Shown: positions 18,175 through 28,511, counted from the stretch's first letter. The stretch is 55,216 bases of DNA from Prochlorococcus sp. AG-402-N17 (GCA_003216455.1 QCIV01000007.1:1-55216); one strand, 5' to 3'. Program-made: numbers and translations. Notes: generated by a model not told the origin, from the letters alone.

Positions 18175-19458
18175 ATGAAGGTAAATATTATGAAAGAAAG
18201 TTTATTAAAACCAAATAAAAAATTTACTCTCCTTAGTGCGTTTATCACTCTTTTAAATGATCGTTTAAGTGAAAGTATACTGTTACCTATATTACCCTCT
18301 TTTGTTTTACTTTTTGACTCTAAAGCAAGTACATATGGTTTATTATCATGCACTTATCAATTAGCTCAATTTACAGCTTCTCCTTTTATAGGACTAATGA
18401 GTGATAGATATGGAAGAAGACCTGTCACTCTTTTTTGTATTACTGGTTCAGTAATAGGAATATCAATATTATCTTTTACGGTTCTTTTTAATTGGTCAAA
18501 TTCAATAGCCTCTATCCCGTTATTTTTATTATTTTTAGCGAGATTAATTGACGGTTTAAGTGGGGGGACTGCAGCTACTGCGACTACAATTCTTGCAGAT
18601 ATTTCAAGCCCTGAAAAAAGAGCAAAAACATTTGGTCTTATTGGTGTAGCTTTTGGTTTAAGTTTTTTCTTAGGTAATATTTTTGTAGTAATTTTTGCAA
18701 AAAATACAAATAATAATTTTATTATTCCAGTTTTGATAGCCTCAATAATTCCAATAATAAATTTCCTCCTTGTATTTTTTTACTTACCAGAAACTAAGCC
18801 TAATAGTAACTCAAATAAATCAAAAACTATTTTAAAAAACCCTTTAAAAGAGTTATTTAGAGTTTTCAAAGAAGAAAAGATTAAAAAATTATCATTAGCT
18901 TTTTTTATTTACTTTATTGCTTTTACTGGATTGACCAATATCCTTATATTTTTCCTTCAAGAATCTTTAAACTGGACGACCAAAGCATCAAGTGGAACTC
19001 TTGTTGTAGTAGGAATCATTGCAATTATCGTTCAAGGAGGGTTAATTGGGCCTTTGGTAAAGCAATTTGGCGAAATGAGATTAACACTTATCGGATCAGG
19101 CTTCATTCTTGTGGCATGTGCTCTTTTAATCACTGCTCCAAAAGAAAATGCGATATTTAATATTTATTCAGCTGTTTCATTTTTAGCCGTTGGGGCAGGG
19201 TTAATTACTCCCACCTTAAGAGCACTAATATCAAAGAAATTAGACGTTGATAAACAAGGATCAATTTTAAGTAATCTTCAAGGTCTACAGAGTCTTGGAG
19301 GAGTTTTAGGAATTGCAATGGCAGGAAGGGTTTACGATAGTTTTGGTCCTAAATCACCTTTTATAGCAGGTTCCGTTATCTTACTTTTCATGATATATCT
19401 TATTGCAGAGGGTAAAAGTAATAATTCTTTCAACAATCAAAAATCAAACATACTTTAA
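18175..19458 (+). CDS. MFS transporter (DHA1/TetA-like)
   Basis: 427-residue major facilitator superfamily protein with about 12 membrane helices. The loop 2-3 signature is clear: GLMSDRYGRRPVTLF near 80-94, and a motif-C-like glycine-rich helix RLIDGLSGGTAATATT follows near 123-138. This resembles the drug:H+ antiporter-1 group and tetracycline-type effluxers, but substrate cannot be inferred. Start may be ATG 18175 or the ATG at codon 6 (MKESLL). Its TAA overlaps the ppk ATG by one base (TAATG), implying coupled translation. Confidence 0.9.
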   Translation: MKVNIMKESLLKPNKKFTLLSAFITLLNDRLSESILLPILPSFVLLFDSKASTYGLLSCTYQLAQFTASPFIGLMSDRYGRRPVTLFCITGSVIGISILSFTVLFNWSNSIASIPLFLLFLARLIDGLSGGTAATATTILADISSPEKRAKTFGLIGVAFGLSFFLGNIFVVIFAKNTNNNFIIPVLIASIIPIINFLLVFFYLPETKPNSNSNKSKTILKNPLKELFRVFKEEKIKKLSLAFFIYFIAFTGLTNILIFFLQESLNWTTKASSGTLVVVGIIAIIVQGGLIGPLVKQFGEMRLTLIGSGFILVACALLITAPKENAIFNIYSAVSFLAVGAGLITPTLRALISKKLDVDKQGSILSNLQGLQSLGGVLGIAMAGRVYDSFGPKSPFIAGSVILLFMIYLIAEGKSNNSFNNQKSNIL

Positions 19459-21536
19459 TGAAAAGCCAGGCTGATGTTTTTATTAATAGAGAATTAAGTT
19501 GGATTGAATTCAATAAAAGGGTACTCCTAACTGGTATGGAAAAAGAGTACAAAATCCTAGATAAAGTAAAATTTTGTTCAATTTTTAGTAATAATCTAGA
19601 TGAATTTTTTATGGTAAGAGTAGCTTCATTAAAAGCTCAAGTTGAGGCAGATATTACAAAAAAAAGTATTGATGGACTTACCCCTAAAGAGCAATTAACA
19701 AAAATAAATAGAGAAGTAAAGAATTTAATTAACCTACAAGAAAACTATATAAATAATGAATTGAATAATGAATTACAGGAAAAAGGTGTAATTATAAAAA
19801 AATATAAGGATCTAAGTGAAAATCAAAGAAATTGGTGCAATAACTACTTTACTTCATCTATTTTCCCTTTATTAACTCCATTAGTTGTTGATCCAGCACA
19901 TCCATTTCCTTTTATAAGTAATTTAAGTCTAAATTTGGCAGCTCTAATAAGGGATGGGGAATATTCTAAAAATCAGTTTGTAAGAGTAAAAATACCAACA
20001 AAAAATATAAATAGATTTATACAAATTCCCAATGAAATTATTCAAAATAATGATGAAAGTGCATATTTTTTTATAAGTGTTGAAGATTTAATTGGGAATA
20101 ATATAAATACTTTATTTAACGGAATGGAATGTATAAATTACTCTTTTTTTAGAGTAACAAGGGATGCAGATTTAGAATTAAAAGAACTTGAAGCTGATGA
20201 TCTTCTTTTAGCAGTTGAACAAAGTTTGCAAAAGAGAAGATTAGGTGGAGACGTAGTTAGATTAGAAGTTGAATCGGATATGCCAGAAAATATTCTGAAA
20301 TTACTCATTGAAAGTATCTCAATACAAAAAGAATATATTTACTTTTGCAAAAGTTTTTTAGGCCTTGACGATTTAAGTCAGCTTACAAAAATTAATAGAG
20401 ATGATTTAAAAGAAAATCTACTAATTGGGAAAACTCACCCAAAATTAAAAAATTTAGATTTACCTTCAAACAAAAACTTCAATTCTATTTTTAATTTACT
20501 TAGAAAAAAAGATATTCTGCTTCATCATCCATACGACTTATTTAGAACTTCAGTTGAAGAGTTTATAAACAAAGCGGCTGATGATCCGCTTGTAATGGCT
20601 ATAAAAATTACCTTATATCGAGTTTCCAAGGATTCGCCTATCATTGCAGCTTTAATGAGAGCTGCAGAGAATGGGAAAGAAGTAATGACTCTTGTTGAAC
20701 TAAAAGCAAGATTTGATGAAGACAATAATATTCAGTGGGCGAAACAACTTGAACAAGCTGGAATTCATGTTGTATATGGAATCATAGGATTTAAAACACA
20801 TACAAAAATAGCTTTAATAGTAAGAAAAGAAAAAGGACGATTAAGGAATTATTTCCATATTGGAACAGGTAATTATAACTCTAATACTTCAAAGTTTTAT
20901 ACAGATTTAGGATTACTTTCAACTGATCCAGATATTGCATCAGATTTACTTGAGTTATTTAACTACTTATCAGGTTTTTCTAAACAAAAAAGTTATCAAA
21001 AGTTATTAGTTTCCCCCTCATCGATGAGAGAGAAATTTATATTTCTGATAAAGAGAGAAATTAAAAATGCAAAGGAAGGCAAAAAAGCCGAAATAATTGC
21101 AAAAATGAATTCTTTAGTAGACCCAGAAATAATTAAACTTCTTTATTTAGCTTCAGACTCAGGTGTAAAAATTAGCCTTATCATAAGAGGTATTTGTTGC
21201 TTGTATCCCCAAAGAAAAAATTTAAGTGAAAATATTAAAGTCATAAGCATTATTGGCCATTTTCTTGAACACTCAAGAATTTTTTGGTTTTGTAATAATG
21301 ATGATAATGAAGTTTTTATTGGGAGTGCAGATTGGATGAGAAGAAATCTTGATAGAAGAATAGAAGCTGTTACTCCGATAGAGGATTATGAATTGAAATC
21401 TAAAATATACTCGCTTTTGCAAACCTACATTAAAGATAATTACTTTTCTTGGATAATGAAGGAAGATGGTTCTTATTCGAAATATAAATTAGATTCATCG
21501 GATAATCGTTCGCAAATTGACCTCATAGAAAAATAA
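19458..21536 (+). CDS. ppk: Polyphosphate kinase 1
   Basis: 692-residue PPK1 that reversibly polymerises ATP gamma-phosphate into polyphosphate. The N domain begins with FINRELSWIEFNKRVL, and DEFFMVRVASLK follows near 47-60. The catalytic half has HPYDLFRTSVEEF near 357-369 and the autophosphorylated histidine at about residue 467 in FHIGTGNYNS. A second conserved His region, HFLEHSRIF, is near 600. Length fits the family. Polyphosphate storage is relevant in phosphate-poor surface ocean, but no phosphate-regulon motif was recognised upstream. Confidence 0.97.
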   Translation: MKSQADVFINRELSWIEFNKRVLLTGMEKEYKILDKVKFCSIFSNNLDEFFMVRVASLKAQVEADITKKSIDGLTPKEQLTKINREVKNLINLQENYINNELNNELQEKGVIIKKYKDLSENQRNWCNNYFTSSIFPLLTPLVVDPAHPFPFISNLSLNLAALIRDGEYSKNQFVRVKIPTKNINRFIQIPNEIIQNNDESAYFFISVEDLIGNNINTLFNGMECINYSFFRVTRDADLELKELEADDLLLAVEQSLQKRRLGGDVVRLEVESDMPENILKLLIESISIQKEYIYFCKSFLGLDDLSQLTKINRDDLKENLLIGKTHPKLKNLDLPSNKNFNSIFNLLRKKDILLHHPYDLFRTSVEEFINKAADDPLVMAIKITLYRVSKDSPIIAALMRAAENGKEVMTLVELKARFDEDNNIQWAKQLEQAGIHVVYGIIGFKTHTKIALIVRKEKGRLRNYFHIGTGNYNSNTSKFYTDLGLLSTDPDIASDLLELFNYLSGFSKQKSYQKLLVSPSSMREKFIFLIKREIKNAKEGKKAEIIAKMNSLVDPEIIKLLYLASDSGVKISLIIRGICCLYPQRKNLSENIKVISIIGHFLEHSRIFWFCNNDDNEVFIGSADWMRRNLDRRIEAVTPIEDYELKSKIYSLLQTYIKDNYFSWIMKEDGSYSKYKLDSSDNRSQIDLIEK

Positions 21537-21742
21537 AATTAATATTGATTTTTACAACATTTAAAAAAAATACTTAATATTTTAAATTTTTTTTATTTTT
21601 TATAAAATCCAATCATTTCAATGGATTTCAAGAAATAAGCATTTAAAAAAGAATTTTTGTCTTTAAAATTTCAACGCAAAAGTAGTTTTTATTTCAATTT
21701 CAGTGCTAGCTTTTTAAAAAATCCATTATTTAGGAGGCCAGG
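21537..21742. other. 206-bp AT-rich intergenic region upstream of sigma factor gene
   Basis: One of the larger gaps in the window. It contains poly-T/poly-A tracts (around 21580-21605) and TATAAA-like strings near 21600 that could serve as -10 boxes, and ends with the AGGAGG ribosome-binding site. I see no tRNA, strong hairpin or convincing reading frame. It likely holds the promoter and a leader for the sigma gene. Confidence 0.4.
21732..21737 (+). promoter_or_regulatory. Shine-Dalgarno AGGAGG of the sigma factor gene
   Basis: A full AGGAGG, rare in this window. It is 8 nt before ATG 21746 and 5 nt before the adjacent in-frame GTG 21743. The spacing favours the ATG as start. A strong site suggests high translation of this sigma factor. 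Confidence 0.7.
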
Positions 21743-21745
21743 GTG

Positions 21746-22765
21746 ATGGGGATCCCTCTGGAATCTGCAAAAAGCTCTTCAGATAATAATTTTGATGAGC
21801 CAAGATTACCAAACACTGCGGGCAAGTCTCGCAAAACGAAATCCAGTCTTACGGCAAAACAGAGCCAAAAAAAATCTGGCAGACTCGCATCAGATTCTAT
21901 TGGCTATTACTTAAGTAGCATTGGTAGAGTACCTCTTTTGACTCCAGCAGAGGAAATAGAGTTGGCTCATCATGTTCAGAACATGAAAAAGTTGCTACAA
22001 ATTCCTGAAACTGATAGAACAAAACCAAATCTTTATCAAATTAAGATTGGCAAAAGAGCAAGAGATAGAATGATGGCAGCTAATCTAAGGCTTGTTGTCT
22101 CTGTTGCAAAAAAATACCAAAACCAAGGGCTTGAATTATTAGACCTTGTCCAGGAAGGGGCTATAGGCCTTGAAAGAGCTGTAGATAAATTTGATCCTGC
22201 TATGGGATATAAATTTTCAACTTATGCTTACTGGTGGATTAGACAAGGAATGACAAGAGCTATTGATAACAGTGCAAGAACAATCCGTTTGCCCATTCAT
22301 ATAAGTGAAAAACTATCTAAAATGAGAAGAGTCTCTAGAGAATTATCACATAAATTTGGTAGACAACCTACCAGATTGGAAATGGCAACTGAAATGGGAA
22401 TTGATCAAAAAGATTTAGAAGATTTAATTTCTCAAAGTGCTCCTTGCGCTTCCCTAGATGCTCACGCAAGAGGCGAAGAAGATAGAAGTACACTTGGTGA
22501 ACTCATACCTGATCCAAACTGTGAAGAGCCTATGGCAGGTATGGATAGAAGTATTCAAAAAGAGCATTTAGGAACTTGGCTTTCTCAATTAAATGAAAGA
22601 GAACAAAAAATAATGAAGCTAAGATTTGGCCTAGATGGTGAAGAACCATTAACACTTGCAGAAATAGGAAGACAAATTAATGTTTCACGAGAAAGAGTAA
22701 GGCAACTAGAAGCTAAAGCAATATTAAAACTTAGAGTAATGACAACTCATCAAAAAGCAGCTTAA
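21746..22765 (+). CDS. RNA polymerase sigma-70 factor, group 2 type
   Basis: About 339 residues. It has regions 1.2 to 4.2 but no long acidic region 1.1. Region 1.2: DSIGYYLSSIGRVPLLTPAEE near 50-70. Region 2: NLRLVVSVAKKYQNQGLELLDLVQEGAIGLERAVDKFDP and KFSTYAYWWIRQGMTRAI near 113-172, which bind core and the -10 element. Region 4.2: LTLAEIGRQINVSRERVRQLEAKA near 302-326 contains the helix-turn-helix for the -35 element. Cyanobacteria hold one primary and several group 2 sigmas with almost the same DNA-binding regions; the short, Ser/Lys-rich N-terminus suggests group 2. An upstream in-frame GTG at 21743 is the alternative start. Confidence 0.93.
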   Translation: MGIPLESAKSSSDNNFDEPRLPNTAGKSRKTKSSLTAKQSQKKSGRLASDSIGYYLSSIGRVPLLTPAEEIELAHHVQNMKKLLQIPETDRTKPNLYQIKIGKRARDRMMAANLRLVVSVAKKYQNQGLELLDLVQEGAIGLERAVDKFDPAMGYKFSTYAYWWIRQGMTRAIDNSARTIRLPIHISEKLSKMRRVSRELSHKFGRQPTRLEMATEMGIDQKDLEDLISQSAPCASLDAHARGEEDRSTLGELIPDPNCEEPMAGMDRSIQKEHLGTWLSQLNEREQKIMKLRFGLDGEEPLTLAEIGRQINVSRERVRQLEAKAILKLRVMTTHQKAA

Positions 22766-22770
22766 CTAAA

Positions 22771-23412
22771 TTGATAAAATTTACTGTAATTTTATTATAT
22801 TTATTTTCAATTTTTTTAATATCAATAGTTTTTAAAAAATATAATGAAGATAGTAGAGAAATCGTCAGAAAAATAATACATATTGGAATAGGACCTTTAA
22901 TACCAATTGCTCAATTTTTAAAAATTAATCAAAAATCCGCTCTAATTTTTACAGGAATTGTTTCATTAATGGTTTTCATCAATTACACCTATAAATTATT
23001 TCCAACAATTGAGGATGTTGAGAGAAAGAGTTATGGAACATTATTTTATTGTCTAAGTTTATTTATTTTGATTTATCTTTTCTGGGATAAAGATCCATAT
23101 GCATTAATCAGTGGATTTTTCATAATGACTTTTGGTGATGGATTAGCTGGGTTAATAGGAAAAAGCTTCAACTCAAAGAGTTGGTTTTTTTTTAAACAAA
23201 AAAAATCTTTATTCGGTACTATGACAATGTTTTTGACAAGTTTGATAGTGGTTTGCTCAATAGGATACGCCCAAAAAAATAGTTTAAATTTTAATTATCT
23301 TACAATAGCTTTTTTTGCGACTTTGCTCGAACAATTTAGTGTTTTAGGAATAGATAATTTCATTGTTCCAATTTCTTCAGCATTATTTTTTAATTTTTTT
23401 ATAACTAGCTAA
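22771..23412 (+). CDS. Phytol/dolichol kinase-like membrane protein (VTE5/SEC59-type CTP-dependent kinase family)
   Basis: 213-residue polytopic membrane protein beginning at TTG, 5 bp after the sigma gene. Hydrophobic segments dominate. The family pattern is visible: an N-terminal REIVRKIIHIGIGPLIPIAQF (R-K-x-x-H near residues 30-45), and GDGLAGLIGKSFNSKSW near 129-145, where the DG-x-A-x-x-x-G motif characterises CDP-alcohol/phytol kinase and phosphatidate cytidylyltransferase relatives. In cyanobacteria such proteins are thought to salvage phytol from chlorophyll turnover for tocopherol or chlorophyll. The exact substrate is inference. It overlaps the convergent DAHP synthase gene by 8 bp. 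Confidence 0.75.
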   Translation: MIKFTVILLYLFSIFLISIVFKKYNEDSREIVRKIIHIGIGPLIPIAQFLKINQKSALIFTGIVSLMVFINYTYKLFPTIEDVERKSYGTLFYCLSLFILIYLFWDKDPYALISGFFIMTFGDGLAGLIGKSFNSKSWFFFKQKKSLFGTMTMFLTSLIVVCSIGYAQKNSLNFNYLTIAFFATLLEQFSVLGIDNFIVPISSALFFNFFITS

Positions 23413-24472
23413 GTGAATTGTATAAAGTAGCGAGTAATTCTTTTGTTGTTTCTATATCTATGCATGCATCTGTAATGCTTCTGCCAAACTGAAGATCCTC
23501 TTTTTTTAAAAGTTTTTGATTTCCCTCCTTCAAATGACTTTCAAGCATAACTCCTAAAATATTTTTTTCACCATTGCTAATTTGAGAAGCTATGTTTTTT
23601 AGTACTTCTGACTGTTTTCGGAAATCTTTATTGGAATTACCATGACTACAATCAATCATCACTTTATGGGGAAGATTAGATTGCTTCAATTCAAAGGAAA
23701 TTCTTTTAACATGTTCACTTTCAAAATTTGGGCCTTTTGAACCGCCTCTTAACACTATGTGTCCATCTGGATTGCCTGTTGTATTAACAATAGAAGCCAT
23801 TCCATTAGCATTTACACCTAAGAAATGATGCGATTTTGAAGCTGACTGCATTGCGTTTAGTGCAGTATTAAAAGAACCATCTGTACCATTTTTAAAACCT
23901 ATAGGCATTGATAATCCTGATGCCATTTCCCTATGAGTCTGACTTTCAGTAGTCCGCGCGCCTATGGCTGTCCAACTTATTAAATCGGCAATATATTGAG
24001 GAACAATTGGATCTAGTAATTCTGTAGCAGAAGGAATTCCACGAGTTGCTAAATATGAAAGCAAACTTCTTGCCCTTCTTAAACCAGTATTAATATCATA
24101 AGAATTATCTAGATGAGGATCATTTATCAATCCCTTCCAACCAATAGTTGTTCTTGGTTTCTCAAAATATACTCTCATGATTATTTCTAATTTATCTTTA
24201 TAAATTTCTCGAAAGTTTTGAATATATTTTGAATATTCTTTTGCCGCCTCTAGATCATGAATTGAACATGGACCCACAATGACTAAAAGCTTCTGATCAT
24301 TATGATGCAAAATATTTTGTATCGATCTTCTTGTTTTAGATACTGTATTAGCAGAGGCGTGATCTAAAGGTATATCATTATGTAGTCTACTGGGAGGTAT
24401 TAATGGACGAGTTTCAAGAACATGTAAATCTGATGTCTTTTCTAAAGCAGAATTATTTGATGATGTCGTCAT
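23405..24472 (-). CDS. 3-deoxy-7-phosphoheptulonate (DAHP) synthase, class I
   Basis: 355-residue first enzyme of the shikimate pathway, condensing phosphoenolpyruvate and erythrose 4-phosphate. It is of the E. coli AroF/AroG/AroH type: VIVGPCSIHDLEAAKEYSK near 64-82, MRVYFEKPRTTIGWKGLINDP near 98-118, and GARTTESQTHREMASGL near 170-186, with IDCSHGNSNK near 273-282 giving metal ligands. Which allosteric class (Phe, Tyr or Trp) is not readable, so I assign no symbol. Another shikimate gene, aroE, is at 32.5 kb. The 97-bp gap to acnB is a divergent promoter region. Confidence 0.95.
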   Translation of the reverse strand: MTTSSNNSALEKTSDLHVLETRPLIPPSRLHNDIPLDHASANTVSKTRRSIQNILHHNDQKLLVIVGPCSIHDLEAAKEYSKYIQNFREIYKDKLEIIMRVYFEKPRTTIGWKGLINDPHLDNSYDINTGLRRARSLLSYLATRGIPSATELLDPIVPQYIADLISWTAIGARTTESQTHREMASGLSMPIGFKNGTDGSFNTALNAMQSASKSHHFLGVNANGMASIVNTTGNPDGHIVLRGGSKGPNFESEHVKRISFELKQSNLPHKVMIDCSHGNSNKDFRKQSEVLKNIASQISNGEKNILGVMLESHLKEGNQKLLKKEDLQFGRSITDACIDIETTKELLATLYNSLS

Positions 24473-24569
24473 TGATTAATTAAGAAGTTTGAATATTTAA
24501 AAAAGCATTTATGAATACTCTCCTTTTCAATATTAAAAATAACAATAGATTAGGCATTAAACCTTACTA

Positions 24570-27143
24570 ATGAAGAATTTGGAAACATTGATAAAAGATT
24601 ATGCAGATCACGTAGCTGAAAGAGCTACTAAAGGTATACCTCCTTTACCTTTGAATGCTGAGCAAACAAATTGTATTACAAAATTATTGGAACAAGATAG
24701 TACTTACGATTCATCTTATTTACTTGATTTACTAATAAATAGAGTACCACCAGGAGTTGATGAGGCTGCTTATGTTAAAGCAAGCTGGCTAACTGCTATT
24801 GTAAATTCCGAAAAATATTGCAAATCAATAAATCCCGAAAAAGCAATCGAAATACTAGGAACAATGATAGGTGGATACAATGTAAATTCTTTAGTTGAAA
24901 TACTTAAAAGAGAAAATAGTTTACTGGCTAAAAAAGCAGCAGAAGTTTTAAAAAATATTATTCTTGTTTACGACTCAGCTAATGAAATTTATGAATTATC
25001 TCAAAATAATATTTATGCAAAAGAGGTTGTAGATAGTTGGGCAGATGCAGAATGGTTCAAAAATAAAAAAGTTCTGGAGAAAGAGATTACTTGTTTAGTA
25101 TTTAAAGTTGACGGGGAGACAAATACAGACGACCTATCTCCAGCTGTACATGCAACATCACGCCCGGATATTCCGATGCATGCATTAACTATGTTGGAAT
25201 TTAAAATACCTGATGGACTAAAGATTCTTGATAATTTAAAAAAACAAAATTTACCGATAGCTTATGTTGGAGATGTTGTTGGAACAGGGAGTTCTAGAAA
25301 ATCTGCTATTAATTCACTCATTTGGCATATAGGAGAAGATATCGCTTTTGTTCCAAACAAAAAAACAGGCGGAATAATAATTGGCGGCAAAATAGCCCCA
25401 ATTTTCTTTAATACAGCACAAGATTCAGGAGCTTTACCTATAGAGGCTGACGTATCTAATATGAAAACAGGCGATGTTATTAAAATATATCCTTATAAAG
25501 GCATTATTAAAAAAATTGAAAAAGATTCAAATACTGAAGAACTAATAAGCAAATTTGACTTATATCCATCAACTCTTACGGATGAAATTCAAGCTGGCGG
25601 AAGAATTAATCTTATGATTGGAAGATCTCTTACGGACAAAATTAGAAACAAATTAAATTATCAACCAAGTGAGATATTTACCAGACCACAAAATCCAACC
25701 GAAAGTACTGCCGGCTTTACTCAAGCTCAAAAAATAGTAGGCAAAGCATGCGGTTTAGATGGAGTTAGGCCAGGAATGACCTGTGAGCCAATTATGACTA
25801 CAGTTGGCAGTCAAGATACTACTGGACCAATGACTAGAGATGAACTAAAAGAACTAGCTTGTTTAGGATTTACTGCAGATTTAGTAATGCAAAGTTTTTG
25901 TCATACAGCTGCATATCCTAAACCAGTAGATCTCGTTACCCATAAAGAATTACCTGATTTTATATCCCAAAGAGGTGGGGTAGCTCTTAAGCCTGGAGAC
26001 GGCATAATTCATAGCTGGCTTAATAGAATGCTTCTCCCCGATACTGTTGGCACAGGTGGGGATAGTCATACAAGATTTCCTCTTGGCATTTCATTTCCTG
26101 GAGGCTCGGGCATTGTTGCCTTTGCCGCTGCAATAGGATCAATGCCATTAAATATGCCCGAATCTGTACTAGTTAAATTTAAAGGAGAATTATTACCGGG
26201 AATTACTCTGAGAGATTTAGTAAATGCAATCCCTCTATTCGCAATTAAAAAAGGACTCTTAACTGTTGAGAAAGAGAATAAGAAAAACATATTTAATGGG
26301 AAAATTATGGAAATTGAGGGATTACCAAACCTAAAACTTGAACAAGCTTTTGAACTGACTGATGCTACTGCAGAACGCTCATGCGCTGGTAGCACCATAC
26401 TTTTATCCCAAGAAACTGTTCAAGAGTACCTGAGAAGTAATATTTGTCTACTAGAAAAAATGATCGAGAGCAATTATGAAGATTCAAAATCAATTTCAAG
26501 AAGAATCAATGATATGAAAAATTGGTTAAAAAAACCGTTATTAATTCAACCAGATTTAAACGCTATGTATGAAGAAATCATTGAAATTGATTTAGCAAAA
26601 GTAACACAACCTATAGTTGCTTGCCCTAATGATCCAGATAATGTAAAAGAAATCACCGATGTAGTAAATACAAATATTGACGAGGTTTTTATAGGTTCTT
26701 GCATGACAAATATTGGTCATTACAGGGCAGCTGCGAAAGTTCTAGAAGGTGTACAAAATTTAAAATCTAAATTATGGATTTGTCCACCAACAAAAATGGA
26801 TGAAGAAACTCTAAAAGCTGAAGGCTACTATAAAATATTCGAAGATTGTGGTGCAAGGTTAGAGTTACCGGGCTGTTCTTTATGTATGGGAAATCAAGCA
26901 AGAGTAGATGAAGGTTCCGTAGTATTTTCTACAAGTACAAGAAATTTTGATAATAGACTTGGCAAGAATGCACAAGTCTTTTTAGGCAGCGCTGAATTAG
27001 CAGCAGTTTGCGCACTGCTTGGAAAAATACCTGAAATTGAAGAATATCAGGATATTACTAAAAATAAAATTAATCCATATTCAGATGATCTTTATCGCTA
27101 TCTTCAATTTGATGAAATACACGATTTCAGCTTAACAAAGTAA
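24570..27143 (+). CDS. acnB: Aconitate hydratase B
   Basis: 857-residue AcnB that isomerises citrate and isocitrate with a 4Fe-4S cluster. The N-terminal ~160 residues form the alpha-helical HEAT-like domain specific to AcnB, followed by the swivelling domain with NTDDLSPAVHATSRPDIP near 187-204 and GTGSSRKSA near 235-243. Catalytic core motifs include GGDSHTRFPLGISFP near 500-514. The cluster cysteines are in GSCMTNIGH near 710 and PGCSLCMGNQ near 770. Prochlorococcus runs an incomplete TCA cycle to 2-oxoglutarate for nitrogen assimilation, where aconitase is needed. It is 9 bp upstream of the ClC gene. Confidence 0.97.
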   Translation: MKNLETLIKDYADHVAERATKGIPPLPLNAEQTNCITKLLEQDSTYDSSYLLDLLINRVPPGVDEAAYVKASWLTAIVNSEKYCKSINPEKAIEILGTMIGGYNVNSLVEILKRENSLLAKKAAEVLKNIILVYDSANEIYELSQNNIYAKEVVDSWADAEWFKNKKVLEKEITCLVFKVDGETNTDDLSPAVHATSRPDIPMHALTMLEFKIPDGLKILDNLKKQNLPIAYVGDVVGTGSSRKSAINSLIWHIGEDIAFVPNKKTGGIIIGGKIAPIFFNTAQDSGALPIEADVSNMKTGDVIKIYPYKGIIKKIEKDSNTEELISKFDLYPSTLTDEIQAGGRINLMIGRSLTDKIRNKLNYQPSEIFTRPQNPTESTAGFTQAQKIVGKACGLDGVRPGMTCEPIMTTVGSQDTTGPMTRDELKELACLGFTADLVMQSFCHTAAYPKPVDLVTHKELPDFISQRGGVALKPGDGIIHSWLNRMLLPDTVGTGGDSHTRFPLGISFPGGSGIVAFAAAIGSMPLNMPESVLVKFKGELLPGITLRDLVNAIPLFAIKKGLLTVEKENKKNIFNGKIMEIEGLPNLKLEQAFELTDATAERSCAGSTILLSQETVQEYLRSNICLLEKMIESNYEDSKSISRRINDMKNWLKKPLLIQPDLNAMYEEIIEIDLAKVTQPIVACPNDPDNVKEITDVVNTNIDEVFIGSCMTNIGHYRAAAKVLEGVQNLKSKLWICPPTKMDEETLKAEGYYKIFEDCGARLELPGCSLCMGNQARVDEGSVVFSTSTRNFDNRLGKNAQVFLGSAELAAVCALLGKIPEIEEYQDITKNKINPYSDDLYRYLQFDEIHDFSLTK

Positions 27144-27152
27144 TCATGGATT

Positions 27153-28511
27153 ATGCCAAACTTTATAAAAGATAATATTCAAAAAACAAGTAAAAATTCT
27201 TCTCGTAGCATCAAAAAATTATTAAAACAAAAATCTCTAGTCGTTGCATTTTCTCTCTTATTAACAGGTTTAGGGGCCTCTATTACAAGCATATCTTTTA
27301 AAACTGGAATCTATTTTATTAATAATTGGAGATTAGCATTGTTAGACCAATTCCCATCTATTGCAGTCTTACCTATTTTTGGAGCTCTAGGAGGAGCTAT
27401 TGCAGGATATTTGATCAAGAATATAGCACCTGCTGCAAAAGGTTCAGGTGTGAGTCAAATCATGGGTTTCTTAAGACATAAAAAAGTTCCAATGAATTTA
27501 AAAGTAGGATTAGTAAAGCTCATATCAGGAATTATTGCTATTGGTAGTGGATTCCCTTTGGGTCCAGAAGGTCCATCAGTTCAAATGGGAGGATCAGTTG
27601 CTTGGCAAATGGCCAAATGGCTCAAAGCTCCTACAGCTTTCAGAAGAGTAATAGTAGCAGCAGGTGGTGGTGCTGGAATTGCTGCAGTATTTAGCGCTCC
27701 ATTAGGAGGGTTTGTTTATGCAATAGAAGAGCTATTAAACTCTGCTAGACCAGTAATTTTGCTTTTAGTAGTAATTACAACTTTCATTGCAGATTCATCT
27801 GCTGATATTATTCAAGCTTTGGGTTTGGATCCTAAAGCAGGAGGGTTTGACTTTAACCTGGGATTTTTAATTCAGAAAGAATATAACCCATCAGTTTTTT
27901 TCTTACCTATAGATTTTATTTACCTAGTTTTACTAGGAATAATTATTGGGATCTTTGCAGAATTGTATAGCAGATATGTTTTGTTAATGCAAAATCTTGG
28001 GAAAAAGTGGTATAAAAATAAATTTGTTTTAAAAATGAGTATTTGTGGACTTATTTTAGGAAGTATCTATTCTTTTTTACCCAGTACATTTCATAATTTA
28101 GATGAATTACAGAAAATAATAGCTGAACAAAATACAAGTATTGGAATTGCTTTATTAGCAGTTTTAGTTTTATTTATCACTACAGGTTTAGCTGCAGCAT
28201 CTGGAGCTCCTGGAGGATTGTTCTATCCTATGCTTACTTTAGGGGGAGCAATCGGACTAATAATTGGTAGCTGGGTAGAAATTGCCACAGGGCATGCACC
28301 CAGTACATACATTTTTGCGGGAATGGGAGCTTTCGTAGCGGGATGTTCGCGAACACCCATAACAGCAATGTTTTTAGCTTTTGCTTTAACAAAAAATTTA
28401 TTAATAATGAAACCTGTGTTAATCAGCTGCATTGCTAGTTTCTTGATGGCGAGAGCTTTTAATGAAGAATCAATTTATGAAAGACAAATACAAATAGAAT
28501 TAGAAGACTAA
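27153..28511 (+). CDS. clcA: ClC-family chloride/proton antiporter
   Basis: 452-residue ClC transporter with about 10-12 hydrophobic segments. The anion-selectivity sequences are KGSGVSQI near 97-104, GSGFPLGPEGPSVQMG at 131-146 and AAASGAPGGLFYPML near 348-362. The gating glutamate is present (Glu139, in GPEGP), which in E. coli ClC-ec1 makes the protein a 2Cl-/H+ exchanger rather than a channel. No CBS domains follow. Role is inferred to be anion or pH homeostasis in seawater. It follows acnB closely and is convergent with purU, with 9 bp between stops. Confidence 0.93.
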   Translation: MPNFIKDNIQKTSKNSSRSIKKLLKQKSLVVAFSLLLTGLGASITSISFKTGIYFINNWRLALLDQFPSIAVLPIFGALGGAIAGYLIKNIAPAAKGSGVSQIMGFLRHKKVPMNLKVGLVKLISGIIAIGSGFPLGPEGPSVQMGGSVAWQMAKWLKAPTAFRRVIVAAGGGAGIAAVFSAPLGGFVYAIEELLNSARPVILLLVVITTFIADSSADIIQALGLDPKAGGFDFNLGFLIQKEYNPSVFFLPIDFIYLVLLGIIIGIFAELYSRYVLLMQNLGKKWYKNKFVLKMSICGLILGSIYSFLPSTFHNLDELQKIIAEQNTSIGIALLAVLVLFITTGLAAASGAPGGLFYPMLTLGGAIGLIIGSWVEIATGHAPSTYIFAGMGAFVAGCSRTPITAMFLAFALTKNLLIMKPVLISCIASFLMARAFNEESIYERQIQIELED